DNA of 64,000 nucleotides from Arthrobacter glacialis (GTDB taxonomy: Bacteria > Actinomycetota > Actinomycetes > Actinomycetales > Micrococcaceae), in assembly GCF_002909445.1 (NCBI RefSeq), contig NZ_PPXC01000006.1, forward strand, positions 62,001 to 126,000. The letters are read 5' to 3'. The translations under genes were made by a program, and so were the position numbers. Positions 18,026 to 27,115 of the stretch are shown one piece after another; the first letter of the stretch is position 1, and each line of letters starts with the position of its first letter. The notes below the pieces were generated by a model. That model was not told where the DNA came from. It did not search any database and saw nothing but the letters and a program-made list of their open reading frames with translations.

Positions 18026-19378
18026 TTAGTTCAGTGTGGTGTGGAGGATTTCATCCGCTGCACGGAGACCGGAGCGGATCGCGCCGTCCATGTAGCCGTT
18101 CCAGATTGAGGAGGTCTCCGCGCCTGCCCAGTGGATGCGGTCCACTGGGGCAGCGAGAGCCTTGCCGTATTGCGTCCAGGCGCCGGCACCAAGCCGTCCG
18201 CCGTAGCATCCGCGGGTGAATTCCTCAGCCGTCCAGTCCTGCTCCACGATGTCGAACGGATCAGCTGCCTTCTCTCCGAAGTACTTCACCAGGGCCTCGA
18301 TGACGAGTCCGCGGCGTTCCTCTGCGCCCATCAAACTGGCGGTGCGGGCATGGGAGCCTTCAAGGAAGCCGACCAACACCCCGCAGGATCCGTCATTCGG
18401 GCTGTTGTCCAAGACGACATTGAAAGCGTCGTCGAAACTCCACACACTGCCGTTGAGTCCGTCCTCGCGCCAGAATGGCGTGTCATATCCGATGTGGAAC
18501 TTGATGACGGCTCCGGCTGGCATCTGCTGGGTGAGCCCATCGCGCAGCGCGGGAAGGGGAGGGGAGTACCGTATCCGACCGGCCAGCGTTTGCGGTATCG
18601 CGACGATGACGTGCTGCGCTGTGACGCTACCGCCCTCATACTCGACGACGACGCCGGTCCCGTTCTGGTGGATGGTCCGAACCACGCTATTGAGCCTTAC
18701 CGCATTGCCCAGCGCTTCGGCCATCCGTTCAGAAATGAGGTGAGTTCCGCCGACGACCCGTCTCTCTTGGGCACCTCCGGTGGTGTTCATCAGTGAATCC
18801 AGACTGGTCCCGGATTTGACGTAGAAAAGAAAGTGCAGGAGTGAAAGTTCGGGAGACTCGGCAGAGAACAGCGCAGGGACGAGGATGCGGAAGAACCGTC
18901 GGGCGAGGCTGTCTTCGGTGTGGGAGACGAGCCAGGAGTCAAGGGTCTGGCGGTCCAAGTCATGGGCCCCCTTGGTTTCCCAAGGTTCACCAATCGCCAC
19001 CGTTGAAGCCAAGTCTTCCAGCTGGTCCCAGAGCCGGCCAACCTCCACGGCCGATTCAGGCGGAAGCCCGAACGTCCTATCCGAGTAGCGAACCAAGTTC
19101 CCGTCGAACATGGTCAGGGCTTCGCCCTGATCGAAGCTGTGGAAAGTCTCGAGTCCCAGCTCCTCGATGAGCCCAAGCACCGCATCCTGCGTGGGGCCGA
19201 CCCATTGGCCTCCCATCTCCACGGGAACTCCGTTGCTGAGAAAGCCACCCATGTTTCGGCCTGCCACCCGGTCACGGGCTTCAAGAACGATCGCTGTCTT
19301 GCCTGCCGCTACCAACTTTCGTGCGGCACTGAGGCCGGCTAGGCCCCCACCCACGACAACTACGTCCACGTCAAACAT
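18026..19378 (-). CDS. Flavin-containing monoamine oxidase
   Basis: This 450-residue FAD amine oxidase begins with the dinucleotide fold VVVVGGGLAGLSAARKL and ends with the flavin-contacting GAETSSIWNGYMDGAI. It is similar in plan to putrescine and tyramine oxidases of actinobacteria, which deaminate primary amines to aldehydes with release of H2O2 and NH3. GGAGG eight bases upstream selects the ATG at 19378 rather than the GTG at 19393. It lies downstream of the isochorismatase gene, separated by a strong hairpin, so it is probably transcribed on its own. Amine substrate not known. Confidence 0.9.
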   Translation of the reverse strand: MFDVDVVVVGGGLAGLSAARKLVAAGKTAIVLEARDRVAGRNMGGFLSNGVPVEMGGQWVGPTQDAVLGLIEELGLETFHSFDQGEALTMFDGNLVRYSDRTFGLPPESAVEVGRLWDQLEDLASTVAIGEPWETKGAHDLDRQTLDSWLVSHTEDSLARRFFRILVPALFSAESPELSLLHFLFYVKSGTSLDSLMNTTGGAQERRVVGGTHLISERMAEALGNAVRLNSVVRTIHQNGTGVVVEYEGGSVTAQHVIVAIPQTLAGRIRYSPPLPALRDGLTQQMPAGAVIKFHIGYDTPFWREDGLNGSVWSFDDAFNVVLDNSPNDGSCGVLVGFLEGSHARTASLMGAEERRGLVIEALVKYFGEKAADPFDIVEQDWTAEEFTRGCYGGRLGAGAWTQYGKALAAPVDRIHWAGAETSSIWNGYMDGAIRSGLRAADEILHTTLN

Positions 19379-19414
19379 GCCAAGATCCTCCACATACTCA
19401 TTCAGTCACATAAC

Positions 19415-19450
19415 TAAGGCTGGGGCTGTAGCGATACAGCCCCAGCCTTA
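19415..19450 (-). terminator. Perfect 16-bp hairpin between isochorismatase and amine oxidase genes
   Basis: Arms 19415-19430 and 19435-19450 are perfectly complementary, with a four-base GCGA loop on the plus strand. It most likely terminates the isochorismatase transcript (stop at 19471). There is no strong T run. Confidence 0.7.
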
Positions 19451-19470
19451 GGTCAAAGGCATCTAATTGG

Positions 19471-20118
19471 TCAGGCTACTGGCGCGAACGCGGCCTGACC
19501 CTGCACGGCGGAGGATCCCAGGTCGCCCTTGGGCAGGGCGGCCCCGGACTCGACGGCGTGGATCCAGTCATTCGTGGTGGTAACGGTGGCAAAGTTGGAA
19601 TGCAGCAGTACCATCAGCGTCTCGTGCAGCTGCTGCGCGCCGACCTGACCAGCCTCGTTCGCTAGGTGGACCGCGCCACTGGCATCGGAGAGCACTTCAA
19701 CCTCGAAGCCAAGCGGTTCGGCGGCCGCTGCGGTGGCCAGATCGCAGTTGTTGGTCATGTAGCCCACCACTGTGATGGCCTCGATATCGTTGGATCGCAG
19801 CCAAGCTTCGAAGTCGGTACCGGCGAAGACACTGGCGTAGCTCTTGACGATATGCTTCCACGAATCCTTGCGGCGGGCGGAAATCTCCGGATGCAGCTTC
19901 CAGCCCTCCGAACCCTCGGCGAAGACCGGGGCCCCGGCCGGGTACTGGTGCTGAACCACGGCAACAAGCATCCCCTGCGCTTCGGCGAGATCTATTGCCT
20001 TAGTGATGTTGGCCAGGGACTCATGGCGATCTGGGTACTGGATCTCCAGCGGTCCCCCAGCGGTGAAGTAGTCATTCTGCACATCAATGATGACGAGTGC
20101 GCGGCGCAGTGCAGCCAT
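19471..20118 (-). CDS. Isochorismatase-family cysteine hydrolase
   Basis: This 215-residue cysteine hydrolase has the Asp of the triad in VIIDVQNDYF (Asp12), a Lys in the central region, and a Cys in YMTNNCDLATAAAAEPLGF. The family includes nicotinamidases and N-carbamoyl hydrolases; the insertion and C-terminal tail do not point to a specific substrate. GGGAG upstream favours the ATG at 20118 (MAALRRA) over the in-frame start at 20160. It is divergent from a GlxA-type activator, a common pairing in which the AraC-family protein controls the hydrolase. Confidence 0.88.
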   Translation of the reverse strand: MAALRRALVIIDVQNDYFTAGGPLEIQYPDRHESLANITKAIDLAEAQGMLVAVVQHQYPAGAPVFAEGSEGWKLHPEISARRKDSWKHIVKSYASVFAGTDFEAWLRSNDIEAITVVGYMTNNCDLATAAAAEPLGFEVEVLSDASGAVHLANEAGQVGAQQLHETLMVLLHSNFATVTTTNDWIHAVESGAALPKGDLGSSAVQGQAAFAPVA

Positions 20119-20223
20119 GGTGGGCTCCCATTCGTTGTCTTTGGTTGGTGATTCCAGCATGTCATCGGACTCTCAGGTACAGTGAGTGGCGTATATGCAC
20201 ATCTTCGATGGAAATAGGCCAAG

Positions 20224-21171
20224 ATGAAGATTGCCATCCACGCCTTCGACGGCATGACCATGTTCCACCTGGCGACCCCGCTACTCGTCTTCGGCGAAGT
20301 CGCGCGGCTTGGCCTGGGCGACGACTGGCAGGCGCGGGTTTTTACCGAGGTCGGCCAGTCGGTGCGCAGTGCCGAAGGGTACGTGATTGGGGACGTCTTC
20401 GGGCCCGAGGTTGCCGATGATGCTGACCTTGTGGTGTTTCCATCGTGGTTGTCAGGGTTGCCTGATCCCTCCGAGGCCCTCCTTCGACTGGTACGAGATT
20501 CCCATGAGCGGGGAGCCATGATTGCGGGCCTGTGCCTGGGTGCATATCCGGTGGCGTGCAGCGGCGTCCTTGATGGCCGCACGGCGGTGACGCATTGGGA
20601 TGCCGCCCTGGCCGTGGCGGTCAAGGCGCATGCCGTGGCGTTTGACGACTCCGCGCTCTATATAGACCACGGTGATGTGCTCACCTCGGCTGGCACCGCT
20701 TCGGCCTTGGATGCTTGCCTGCATATTGTGCGAACACGTCTGGGTTCGGTGGCCGCGGCGGCCGTGGCGCGTCATATCGTCATCGCCCCGCACCGTGAAG
20801 GCGATCAGGCTCAGTACATTGCCCGGCCACTTCAGGATCCTGACATGGACGGGCCCTTGGGCAGGACAATTGAGTGGGCGCTGGCGAACCTGGACCAGGA
20901 CCTTGAGGTGGAGGCCTTGGCGGCGCACGCCACCATGAGCAAACGGAATTTCACTCGCAGGTTCAAGGAAGTCACAGGGCTTTCACCGGCGCGCTGGGTA
21001 CTGGGTCGTCGGCTCGACGATGCCCGGCAACTGCTGGAGACCACAAATTGGAGTATTGCCCGCATTGCAGAGTCCTGCGGCTTCGGCAGTCCGGTGACCT
21101 TTCGCCAGAACTTCGTCGCGGCCTATGCCACGACCCCGACTTCCTACCGAACCCGCTTCACCAGTCGCTAG
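20224..21171 (+). CDS. GlxA-type regulator (DJ-1/PfpI domain + AraC helix-turn-helix)
   Basis: This 315-residue two-domain regulator has an N-terminal DJ-1/PfpI-like domain (1-185) with IAGLCLGAYPVA near 100-111, where Cys sits at the nucleophile elbow, and a C-terminal AraC-family double helix-turn-helix (about 215-310: VEALAAHATMSKRNFTRRFK, IARIAESCGFGS). It is divergent from the isochorismatase gene with a 105-bp gap, so that gene is the probable target. Ligand unknown. Confidence 0.9.
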   Translation: MKIAIHAFDGMTMFHLATPLLVFGEVARLGLGDDWQARVFTEVGQSVRSAEGYVIGDVFGPEVADDADLVVFPSWLSGLPDPSEALLRLVRDSHERGAMIAGLCLGAYPVACSGVLDGRTAVTHWDAALAVAVKAHAVAFDDSALYIDHGDVLTSAGTASALDACLHIVRTRLGSVAAAAVARHIVIAPHREGDQAQYIARPLQDPDMDGPLGRTIEWALANLDQDLEVEALAAHATMSKRNFTRRFKEVTGLSPARWVLGRRLDDARQLLETTNWSIARIAESCGFGSPVTFRQNFVAAYATTPTSYRTRFTSR

Positions 21172-21216
21172 GTTTCTCTCGAGGCTCATCCTTGAAGTGC
21201 CATGGAAGCGCCCAGG

Positions 21217-21807
21217 TCATCCGGCCGGAGACGTGTCCAGTTTACGGGCATAGGCGCGATTGGCCCGCTGCCTGGCGCCGCAGCGTTCTGAGCACCACTG
21301 CCTCCTTGCATGCGTTCGAACCATGAACCGATCACACGGTGCGGAGGCGCAGCTCGCGATGCGGTGCCCATCCGGGCCGGTCAACAACGCGGCGGCATCC
21401 TCGGCGATTTGAGCCATGGCGTGATCGACGAGCTGAGTCGTGGGGTGGTTCGCAACCCGCAGCAGCCCTTTAGTGAAGTCGTATTGCAGCAACGCCGCGC
21501 TGGGCACTGCCGTCAAGGCACGGTTGATGCTGTCCATCGACTCAGCGTTGGGCGCAACGCCTTCGGTGTGCGACTCCAGCACCCTGCGGAGGTTCTCCCT
21601 TAGATCCGTGAGCTGAAGTTGGCAGTAGGTCAGCAATCCGGTGTCAACGGGTGCGAGGTCGTGCATCACAAGCCATTCGGTGGCATTTTCCGGGTTGTTG
21701 AGCTCATCGACCCGGTGCCCGCCGGGCAGCGTTACGATGCTGTTAACCAACGCTAGGCACGGATGTTCGGCGGTGCCTGGGGCGGGGGGCAGGGGGACCT
21801 TTGTCAT
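21217..21807 (-). CDS. CGNR zinc-finger (ABATE-domain) regulator
   Basis: This 196-residue protein has an ABATE-like helical N-terminal region and a C-terminal CGNR-type zinc finger: CASAPCDRFMV, then RRQWCSERCGARQRANR supplies the second Cys pair. The usual CGNR tetrapeptide is CGAR here. These proteins are presumed transcription regulators. ATG at 21807 (MTKVP) starts closest to family length; the frame opens 19 codons earlier. It is divergent from a luciferase-like monooxygenase across a gap full of inverted TTATCACG half-sites, its likely operator. Confidence 0.85.
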   Translation of the reverse strand: MTKVPLPPAPGTAEHPCLALVNSIVTLPGGHRVDELNNPENATEWLVMHDLAPVDTGLLTYCQLQLTDLRENLRRVLESHTEGVAPNAESMDSINRALTAVPSAALLQYDFTKGLLRVANHPTTQLVDHAMAQIAEDAAALLTGPDGHRIASCASAPCDRFMVRTHARRQWCSERCGARQRANRAYARKLDTSPAG

Positions 21808-21831
21808 AGTACTCACGGTATCAGTTGCACT

Positions 21832-21891
21832 TTGGCGTGATAAACCCCTACAGTGGATTATCACGTCAAAAACAACATTATCCCGTGATAA
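21832..21891. promoter_or_regulatory. Array of inverted CGTGATAA / TTATCACG sites in a divergent promoter
   Basis: TTGGCGTGATAA at 21832-21843 faces TTATCACGTCAA at 21858-21869 (one mismatch in 12), and a compact palindrome TTATCCCGTGATAA follows at 21878-21891. The four half-sites lie between the CGNR regulator and the monooxygenase, the last one only 12 bp from the monooxygenase ATG. They are probable binding sites for the CGNR protein, controlling both genes. Confidence 0.55.
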
Positions 21892-21903
21892 GTGAGGTAG
21901 TTC

Positions 21904-22971
21904 ATGAGCAAGCCAAGTCTTTCCGGCACCGCCCCCTTCGTTTTGTCGGTACTCGACAATGCACTTACTGGTGTCGGTGTTTCAGCCCAAGAATCCTACG
22001 ATGAAGTTATCTCGTTGGCGCAGCTGGCCGATCGGCGAGGATACCAGCGGTTCTGGATGTCCGAACACCATGCCATGCCCGGCGCATCGATCCCATCGCC
22101 ACAACTCATGATGGCCAGGCTCACCGGCGAGACCACCCGCATCAGGTTAGGAGCGGGAGGGATCATGCTGCCCAACCATGTGCCTCTGGTGATCGCGGAA
22201 CAGATCGGCATGCTCGAGGCGATGGCCCCGGGGCGAATCGACCTCGGTCTGGGGCGGGCACCGGGCACCGATGGAGCAACCGCTGCGGCCCTGCGCCGCA
22301 ACCACGCGGCAAATGACAGCTTTCCCGAGCAAGTCGCAGAACTGTTGGGATTCCTGGGAAATGATTTCCCCGAAGGTCACCCCTACAAAGATGTGCCCGC
22401 CGTGCCGGGTCCCTGGCAGGCCGAGCAAAACCGGGTCCCGCAACCGGAGACCAGCGCTGATATCTGGATTCTGGGATCATCACCCTACTCCGCACAATTG
22501 GCCGCCCAGCTCGGTCGACCGTATGCCTTCGCGCTGCAGTTTGGCAGTGCCGACATCCTGACCGCCCTGCGGATCTACCGCGAGAACTTCCGCCCATCGC
22601 GCTTCCTCGCAGAGCCGTACAGTCTAGTAAGCGTTGGGGTTGTCGCCGACGAGGACCGGGTCGAGGCGCGTCGTCAGTCCGCCTCCGGGGCCATGGCCAT
22701 GTTGAGAATGTTCCAGGGCAAACCCTACTCTCTGCTTCCTCCGGATGAAGTAGAGGCTTATCAGGCCACCTTCCAGGAGCGACAGATTATTGAGGAATAC
22801 ACCGATCGAAACATACACGGAACCGCCGCCGAAGTGGCAAAGGGCTTGGAGAAGCTCCAAGCCCAAACCAGTGTCAACGAGGTGATGCTGGTTGTTAATG
22901 GGCATTCGCGCCGCGCGCAAGCGCGCACCGTGGAACTGATTGCTGACCACTACGGCATGCCCACCAACTAA
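21904..22971 (+). CDS. Luciferase-like flavin monooxygenase (MsnO8-type)
   Basis: This 355-residue LLM-class oxidoreductase contains FWMSEHHAMPG near residues 50-60, IRLGAGGIMLPNHVPL near 80-95, and LGLGRAPGTDG, the typical signature of the MsnO8 subgroup. It uses reduced flavin and oxygen. It is divergent from the CGNR regulator and likely controlled by the TTATCACG array. Start ATG at 21904 with GTGAGG upstream. Substrate unknown; unrelated in operon terms to the LLM gene at 13486. Confidence 0.9.
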   Translation: MSKPSLSGTAPFVLSVLDNALTGVGVSAQESYDEVISLAQLADRRGYQRFWMSEHHAMPGASIPSPQLMMARLTGETTRIRLGAGGIMLPNHVPLVIAEQIGMLEAMAPGRIDLGLGRAPGTDGATAAALRRNHAANDSFPEQVAELLGFLGNDFPEGHPYKDVPAVPGPWQAEQNRVPQPETSADIWILGSSPYSAQLAAQLGRPYAFALQFGSADILTALRIYRENFRPSRFLAEPYSLVSVGVVADEDRVEARRQSASGAMAMLRMFQGKPYSLLPPDEVEAYQATFQERQIIEEYTDRNIHGTAAEVAKGLEKLQAQTSVNEVMLVVNGHSRRAQARTVELIADHYGMPTN

Positions 22972-23778
22972 GGCCCGGATTCACCGGAATTGATGGTGAA
23001 GGAAAACGGTTACATCACTCCGCGGGACTTGACCAAGTCGACCAAGTTGGACCTCAAGAGGCAAAAGCTTCTTGGGGCATGATCGCCGAATTCCGTGAGC
23101 TGGAAGGTCGATGAGACAGGTCGGAAAGCATTTGTTTCTACGGATAGTTCCTTGCTCACCGACGTTGCACGTGCCGGGAGTACGGCGATCGGAGGCTCAA
23201 TACTTATCCACGCCAACCCTCAAGTGTCATGTCGTTCTAAATCCGTGGCATCTCGCAACCCATGCGCCCGTGAACGGCAAAAGGGGAGTAACTCTTCCGT
23301 GCCCTACGATGTCTTTCTTTTTGACTGCGCATCCATTGAAAGCAGGTTCATCAGCGATCCCATATTGCGCTTTGAAGACCACCGTCTGTCCCCACCAGTA
23401 CATTCCCGGGATCAGGGACCGGTGACATCGGGCGACGCCCCGATAACCGAACGTCGTCAACGTTGGGACGGGACTTTCGTCCGGATAGGAGTCGTGGCCA
23501 CGGGACTACCACCATGGCCCTTCGCGGCCATTTGTGCAGGTTGGCTAGTCGATGCCGTCAAAGCGACCGCTTCAGGGTTTGTTCGAGCGAGCAGGATTTG
23601 TCAGATTGGCCAACAGTGACGGCCGACGGCGGGGCTCACCCCGCGGTAGTCGGCGACATCCTGGTGGTTGAAGCCGGGACGCCGCACCAATTCCGGGCGG
23701 CAGGTAAGGCAAGCGGCGCATGGTGTGTATTCACTCATTGCACCGTTTCCAGCTGCCGTGCGCTGCGCCGTCGGACGT
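22972..23778. other. Gene-poor stretch with a possible cupin fragment
   Basis: These 807 bp contain no intact gene that I can support. Plus-strand residues near 23610-23720 read GDILVVEAGTPHQF, which resembles the cupin domain at the N-terminus of AraC-type regulators. No start, no HTH and no longer frame accompany it, so it may be a scrap of such a gene. The rest is unassigned. Confidence 0.35.
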
Positions 23779-24285
23779 TTAGCCTTGCAGCAAGTGGTTC
23801 GGGAGCCTGTTCTCGGGTACCCGGCCACGAATTTCGAGCAGATCCCGGGCGTGGGCGTGAAGGCGCTCGTCCTCGTTGGTGACGGGAGCCCACGATGGGA
23901 CAGGAACCGAGTTTCCGGCGGCGTCCCGTGTCACCATGACGGTCAGGCAGTAAGTGGTCAGGTGTATCTCGCCTCCTTTGGGATCTCCCGAAAGGGCATG
24001 CACGGCGACGTGCATGCCCTTCGTCCCGGTGTAAACCAGCCGTGCCTCGACTTCGACAACGTGGCCGATCAGCAACGGCCGGTAGAAGCGGACACCGCCT
24101 GAGAACACGGCCACTGTGGCATTTCCGCAGTATCTGGTCGCGCACACATAGGCGGCCTCGTCGATCCACTTCATGACAATCCCGCCGTGTACCTTCCCGC
24201 CCCAGTTCACGTCAGTGGGTGCCGCAAGGAACCTCAGGACAACGCGCTCGGCTGTTCCGGCATCGCTATATTCCTGGGCCTTCAT
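23779..24285 (-). CDS. Hotdog acyl-CoA thioesterase, second half of a broken double-hotdog protein
   Basis: As a separate gene this is 168 residues starting at ATG 24285 (MKAQEYS), with LRFLAAPTDVNWGGKVHGG and KWIDEAAYVCA of the acyl-CoA thioesterase (BFIT/YciA-like) hotdog family. The same frame stays protein-like for about 20 codons upstream of this ATG (QRDDALARIRVREEIVDAM), which suggests it was once joined to the hotdog domain upstream. The stop of that domain overlaps this ATG as ATGA, so coupled translation as two polypeptides is possible. Ribosome site weak. Hydrolyses acyl-CoA; chain length unknown. Confidence 0.75.
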   Translation of the reverse strand: MKAQEYSDAGTAERVVLRFLAAPTDVNWGGKVHGGIVMKWIDEAAYVCATRYCGNATVAVFSGGVRFYRPLLIGHVVEVEARLVYTGTKGMHVAVHALSGDPKGGEIHLTTYCLTVMVTRDAAGNSVPVPSWAPVTNEDERLHAHARDLLEIRGRVPENRLPNHLLQG

Positions 24286-24743
24286 GGCGTCCACGATTTC
24301 TTCGCGGACCCTAATTCGAGCCAGGGCATCATCGCGCTGTGAACCTCCAGAGCCGTGGTCGGCACAAAAGATATCACCGAGGTGGGCTTGCCGTCCGCAT
24401 CCACGGCCACGAGAATAACGATGCACTGACTGCGCATCGTGGGGATGCCTCCCCTCGGATCGCCCGAGGACACCACAGTGGGAATATGCATCGACGACCG
24501 TCCGGTGTAAACAACTGTCGCCTCAACTTCCACCATGTCGCCACTGTTGACGGGGTCCGCAAAGTGGATGTTACCTACGTAGGCCGTCACACAATAGGAC
24601 TTGGCCCAGCCGACGGCGGCCGCGTAGGCTGCCTTGTCCACCCACACGAGCACGGTGCCGGCATCCACGGAGCCGCTGTGCCCGACGTCGGTGGGGGCGG
24701 CAAGAAAACGGAGGGTTGCGGAATTGGCGACGGTCTCACTCAT
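24282..24743 (-). CDS. Hotdog acyl-CoA thioesterase, first half, C-terminus probably frameshifted
   Basis: This 153-residue hotdog protein has LRFLAAPTDVGHSGSVDAG and WVDKAAYAAAV, paralogous to the next gene (LRFLAAPTDV is identical). After FVPTTALE the frame loses family character and stops at 24282, while the -1 frame continues with a plausible linker (QRDDALARI) into the second hotdog. One base lost near 24345-24360 would explain both observations. I infer that the ancestral protein was a tandem double hotdog of about 330-340 residues. Function of the pair: acyl-CoA hydrolysis; normal assembly needs two hotdogs per unit, so separate chains could still pair. Confidence 0.7.
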   Translation of the reverse strand: MSETVANSATLRFLAAPTDVGHSGSVDAGTVLVWVDKAAYAAAVGWAKSYCVTAYVGNIHFADPVNSGDMVEVEATVVYTGRSSMHIPTVVSSGDPRGGIPTMRSQCIVILVAVDADGKPTSVISFVPTTALEVHSAMMPWLELGSAKKSWTP

Positions 24744-24927
24744 TGCACGATTCTCTTTAGCTCGAGGGCTGTCGTTTCGTTCTTAAGTCTCATCAGGGGA
24801 CTCTTGCGTCACAACCGACGTCCTTCCGTCGGGGAAATGAGACTCGATATGAATGTTGATGCGCAGTTAGTCGTATATTCATGACATCCGCAGGACTTGT
24901 TAAATCGGCCTTACTAAGTTGGCAGGC

Positions 24928-26514
24928 ATGGATAACATTTCACGTAGAGCAATACTTTCCGCCGGCCTTGGCGCCGGTCTCGTTGTCGCAGTGCCGGGTG
25001 CCGCCTTTGCCACTTCCGTGGCGGACAACTCCGGCATTCGTAGCGATCCCTTCCTCCTAGGCATCGCTTCCGGCGAGCCGTGGCCGGATGGATTCGTGAT
25101 CTGGACCCGGCTGGCGTTGGATCCGTTGGCCGAAGATGGCCTGGGCGGCATGCCCTCCCGGAACGTCGCCGTGGCCTGGGAGGTCGCGGAAGACGCAAAC
25201 ATGCGCACCGTGGTTGCACGCGGCGTGGAGCACGCGCGAATCGAAACCGCTCACTCCGTCCATGTGGAGCTGCGCGGGATGCGTCCGGGCCGCGAGTACT
25301 ACTACCGCTTCCGCACCGGCCGCCACATCAGTCCCATTGGCCGCACCCTCACCAGTCCGGCCCGGCATGAAACGCCGTCGTCGTTGGCCATGGCATTCGC
25401 CAGCTGCTCGCAGTACGAGCACGGCTATTTCACGGCTTACTCAAGGCTGGCCCAGGATCACCCGGACCTGGTGCTGCACCTGGGCGACTACATGTACGAA
25501 TACAAGAAGGGCAGTTACGTGATCGGCGGCGGTAACCCGCGCGACCACCAGGGGCCGGAGACTTCCACACTGCAGGGGTACCGGCAACGTCACGCACAGT
25601 ACAAGTCCGATGCCGATCTGCAGGCTGCGCACGCAATCGCACCGTGGCTGGTGGTCTGGGACGACCACGAAGTCGACAACAACTGGGCGGATGAGGTTCC
25701 CGAGAATAAGGATGCCAACCAGCTCAACGACACCACTGAGCGTTTCCGGCAGCGCCGGACAGCGGCCTTCCAGGCGTACTACGAGAACATGCCGCTGCGA
25801 CCCTCGTCCGTGCCGGCAGGGTTCGACATGAAGATCTACCGCACCATCCAGTGGGGCCAGCTGGCCAATTTTCACATGATGGATACCCGGCAGTACCGCG
25901 ACGACCAGCTGGCCGGCGATGGCTGGCAGAAGAATGTGGCCGAGCGTTTGGCCGAGGATCGTAGCATCACCGGTGACGAGCAGGAGAAGTGGCTGCTGGA
26001 CGGCTTCAAGAACTCCACACAGCGCTGGGACATTCTGGGCCAGCAGGTGTTCTTCGCGGAGCGGGACAGGAACAAGGCTCTCGATATTGACGACGTCTCC
26101 ATGGACGGCTGGGACGGCTATGCCGCCTCCCGCCGCCGCATCACCCAAGGCTGGGTGGATGCGAACGTTCGCAACGCCGTCGTTCTGACCGGTGACGTGC
26201 ACCGCAACTGGGCCAACGATCTCAAGGTGGATTACAAGGATCCAGCATCACCTGTGGTTGGCTCGGAACTGGTGTGCACCTCCATTACCTCCACAGGCAA
26301 TGGCTCGGGTGCCACCACAGATTCGACCATGGGGTGGAACCCGCACCTGAAGTTCTACAACGACAACCGCGGCTACGTGAACACCAAGATCACCAAGGAC
26401 GCACTGACCGCGGACTTCCGGACACTTGACTACGTCACGACGCCCGGAGCTGCCGTCAGCACGAAGGCGTCCTTCGTCATCCAGGACGGAATTCGCGGGC
26501 TTCAAGCGAAGTAA
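24928..26514 (+). CDS. phoD: Secreted PhoD-type alkaline phosphatase/phosphodiesterase
   Basis: This 528-residue PhoD-family enzyme starts with a twin-arginine signal (SRRAIL then a hydrophobic stretch ending GAAFA), so it is exported folded by Tat. The metal-site motifs are present: HLGDYMYEYKKG (Asp/Tyr ligands), VVWDDHEVDNNW and LTGDVHRNW. An N-terminal PhoD_N domain precedes the catalytic part. It releases phosphate from phosphodiesters and monoesters outside the cell, usually under phosphate limitation; I did not find a clear Pho box. ATG at 24928 is chosen; TTG at 24919 is in frame. A 14-bp hairpin follows the stop. Confidence 0.93.
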   Translation: MDNISRRAILSAGLGAGLVVAVPGAAFATSVADNSGIRSDPFLLGIASGEPWPDGFVIWTRLALDPLAEDGLGGMPSRNVAVAWEVAEDANMRTVVARGVEHARIETAHSVHVELRGMRPGREYYYRFRTGRHISPIGRTLTSPARHETPSSLAMAFASCSQYEHGYFTAYSRLAQDHPDLVLHLGDYMYEYKKGSYVIGGGNPRDHQGPETSTLQGYRQRHAQYKSDADLQAAHAIAPWLVVWDDHEVDNNWADEVPENKDANQLNDTTERFRQRRTAAFQAYYENMPLRPSSVPAGFDMKIYRTIQWGQLANFHMMDTRQYRDDQLAGDGWQKNVAERLAEDRSITGDEQEKWLLDGFKNSTQRWDILGQQVFFAERDRNKALDIDDVSMDGWDGYAASRRRITQGWVDANVRNAVVLTGDVHRNWANDLKVDYKDPASPVVGSELVCTSITSTGNGSGATTDSTMGWNPHLKFYNDNRGYVNTKITKDALTADFRTLDYVTTPGAAVSTKASFVIQDGIRGLQAK

Positions 26515-26525
26515 AAGCTGCAATC

Positions 26526-26560
26526 GAGACCGGAAGGCCGAGTCATGGCCTTCCGGTCTC
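26526..26560 (+). terminator. Hairpin terminator after phoD
   Basis: Perfect 14-bp arms at 26526-26539 and 26547-26560 with a 7-nt loop, 12 bp after the phoD stop. Confidence 0.75.
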
Positions 26561-26583
26561 CTGTGCAGCCGGAAACTCCAGAC

Positions 26584-26792
26584 TTAAATGTCCATCGGAG
26601 CCACGAGTCCGTCAGGGTTCGCATGTGAACGCGCTGACGACTTCACCGGCTCCGGGTTTCTCGAGATTGGGGTTTCAGCCTCGCAGGCAGCGCGGGCACC
26701 GGTTCCAATACTGACAATGGCGCAGGTGTGGGTCCGTGTGTGTGTGTGTCGACACCGATGACGTGAGCGTACTTTTCTGCAACGATAGTCAT
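26584..26792 (-). pseudogene. IS110-family transposase N-terminus, frameshifted by a (CA)7 tract
   Basis: ATG at 26792, with GGAGG upstream, starts MTIVAEKYAHVIGVDTH, the typical N-terminus of IS110 DEDD transposases with the first catalytic Asp (VDTH). A run of seven CA units (26736-26749 on the plus strand as GT) then shifts the frame. The expected continuation RTHTCAIVSIGTGAR appears in another frame. Homology fades by about 26650 and the rest of the element is absent. Removing four bases (two CA units) would restore the family sequence. The remaining gap to 27115 shows nothing else. Confidence 0.7.
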
Positions 26793-27115
26793 GGCGGTGA
26801 TCCTCCATTTCAAAGCGTTGATGACCGTTCGGCCAACCTTTTATCAAGCCACGGCAAGGGGCCAGGCTGATGCTGATCCTTCTTGGCGGACAAGCCATCT
26901 ACAAAGCACGCTGGGTTCACAGCAGCCAGAGTCTCGTCGAGTCACCCATGATGGATCAACATCAATCCTGCCAGCGGGCACCAGGCCTGCCAATAACCAT
27001 TAGAGAGTCTCGTCGCACTCTTGACCCTGACCCTAGACCTGAGGAACATGGGCGGTACCGGTGCAGCCTGCGCGCTTGTTGACGGCGCCGCCCGACCTAG
27101 CAGGGGCGTGATGTC

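Noticed and set aside
26735-26750. (GT)7 tract as a Z-DNA or regulatory element
   Set aside because: It lies inside the remnant IS110 reading frame and is explained by slippage there.
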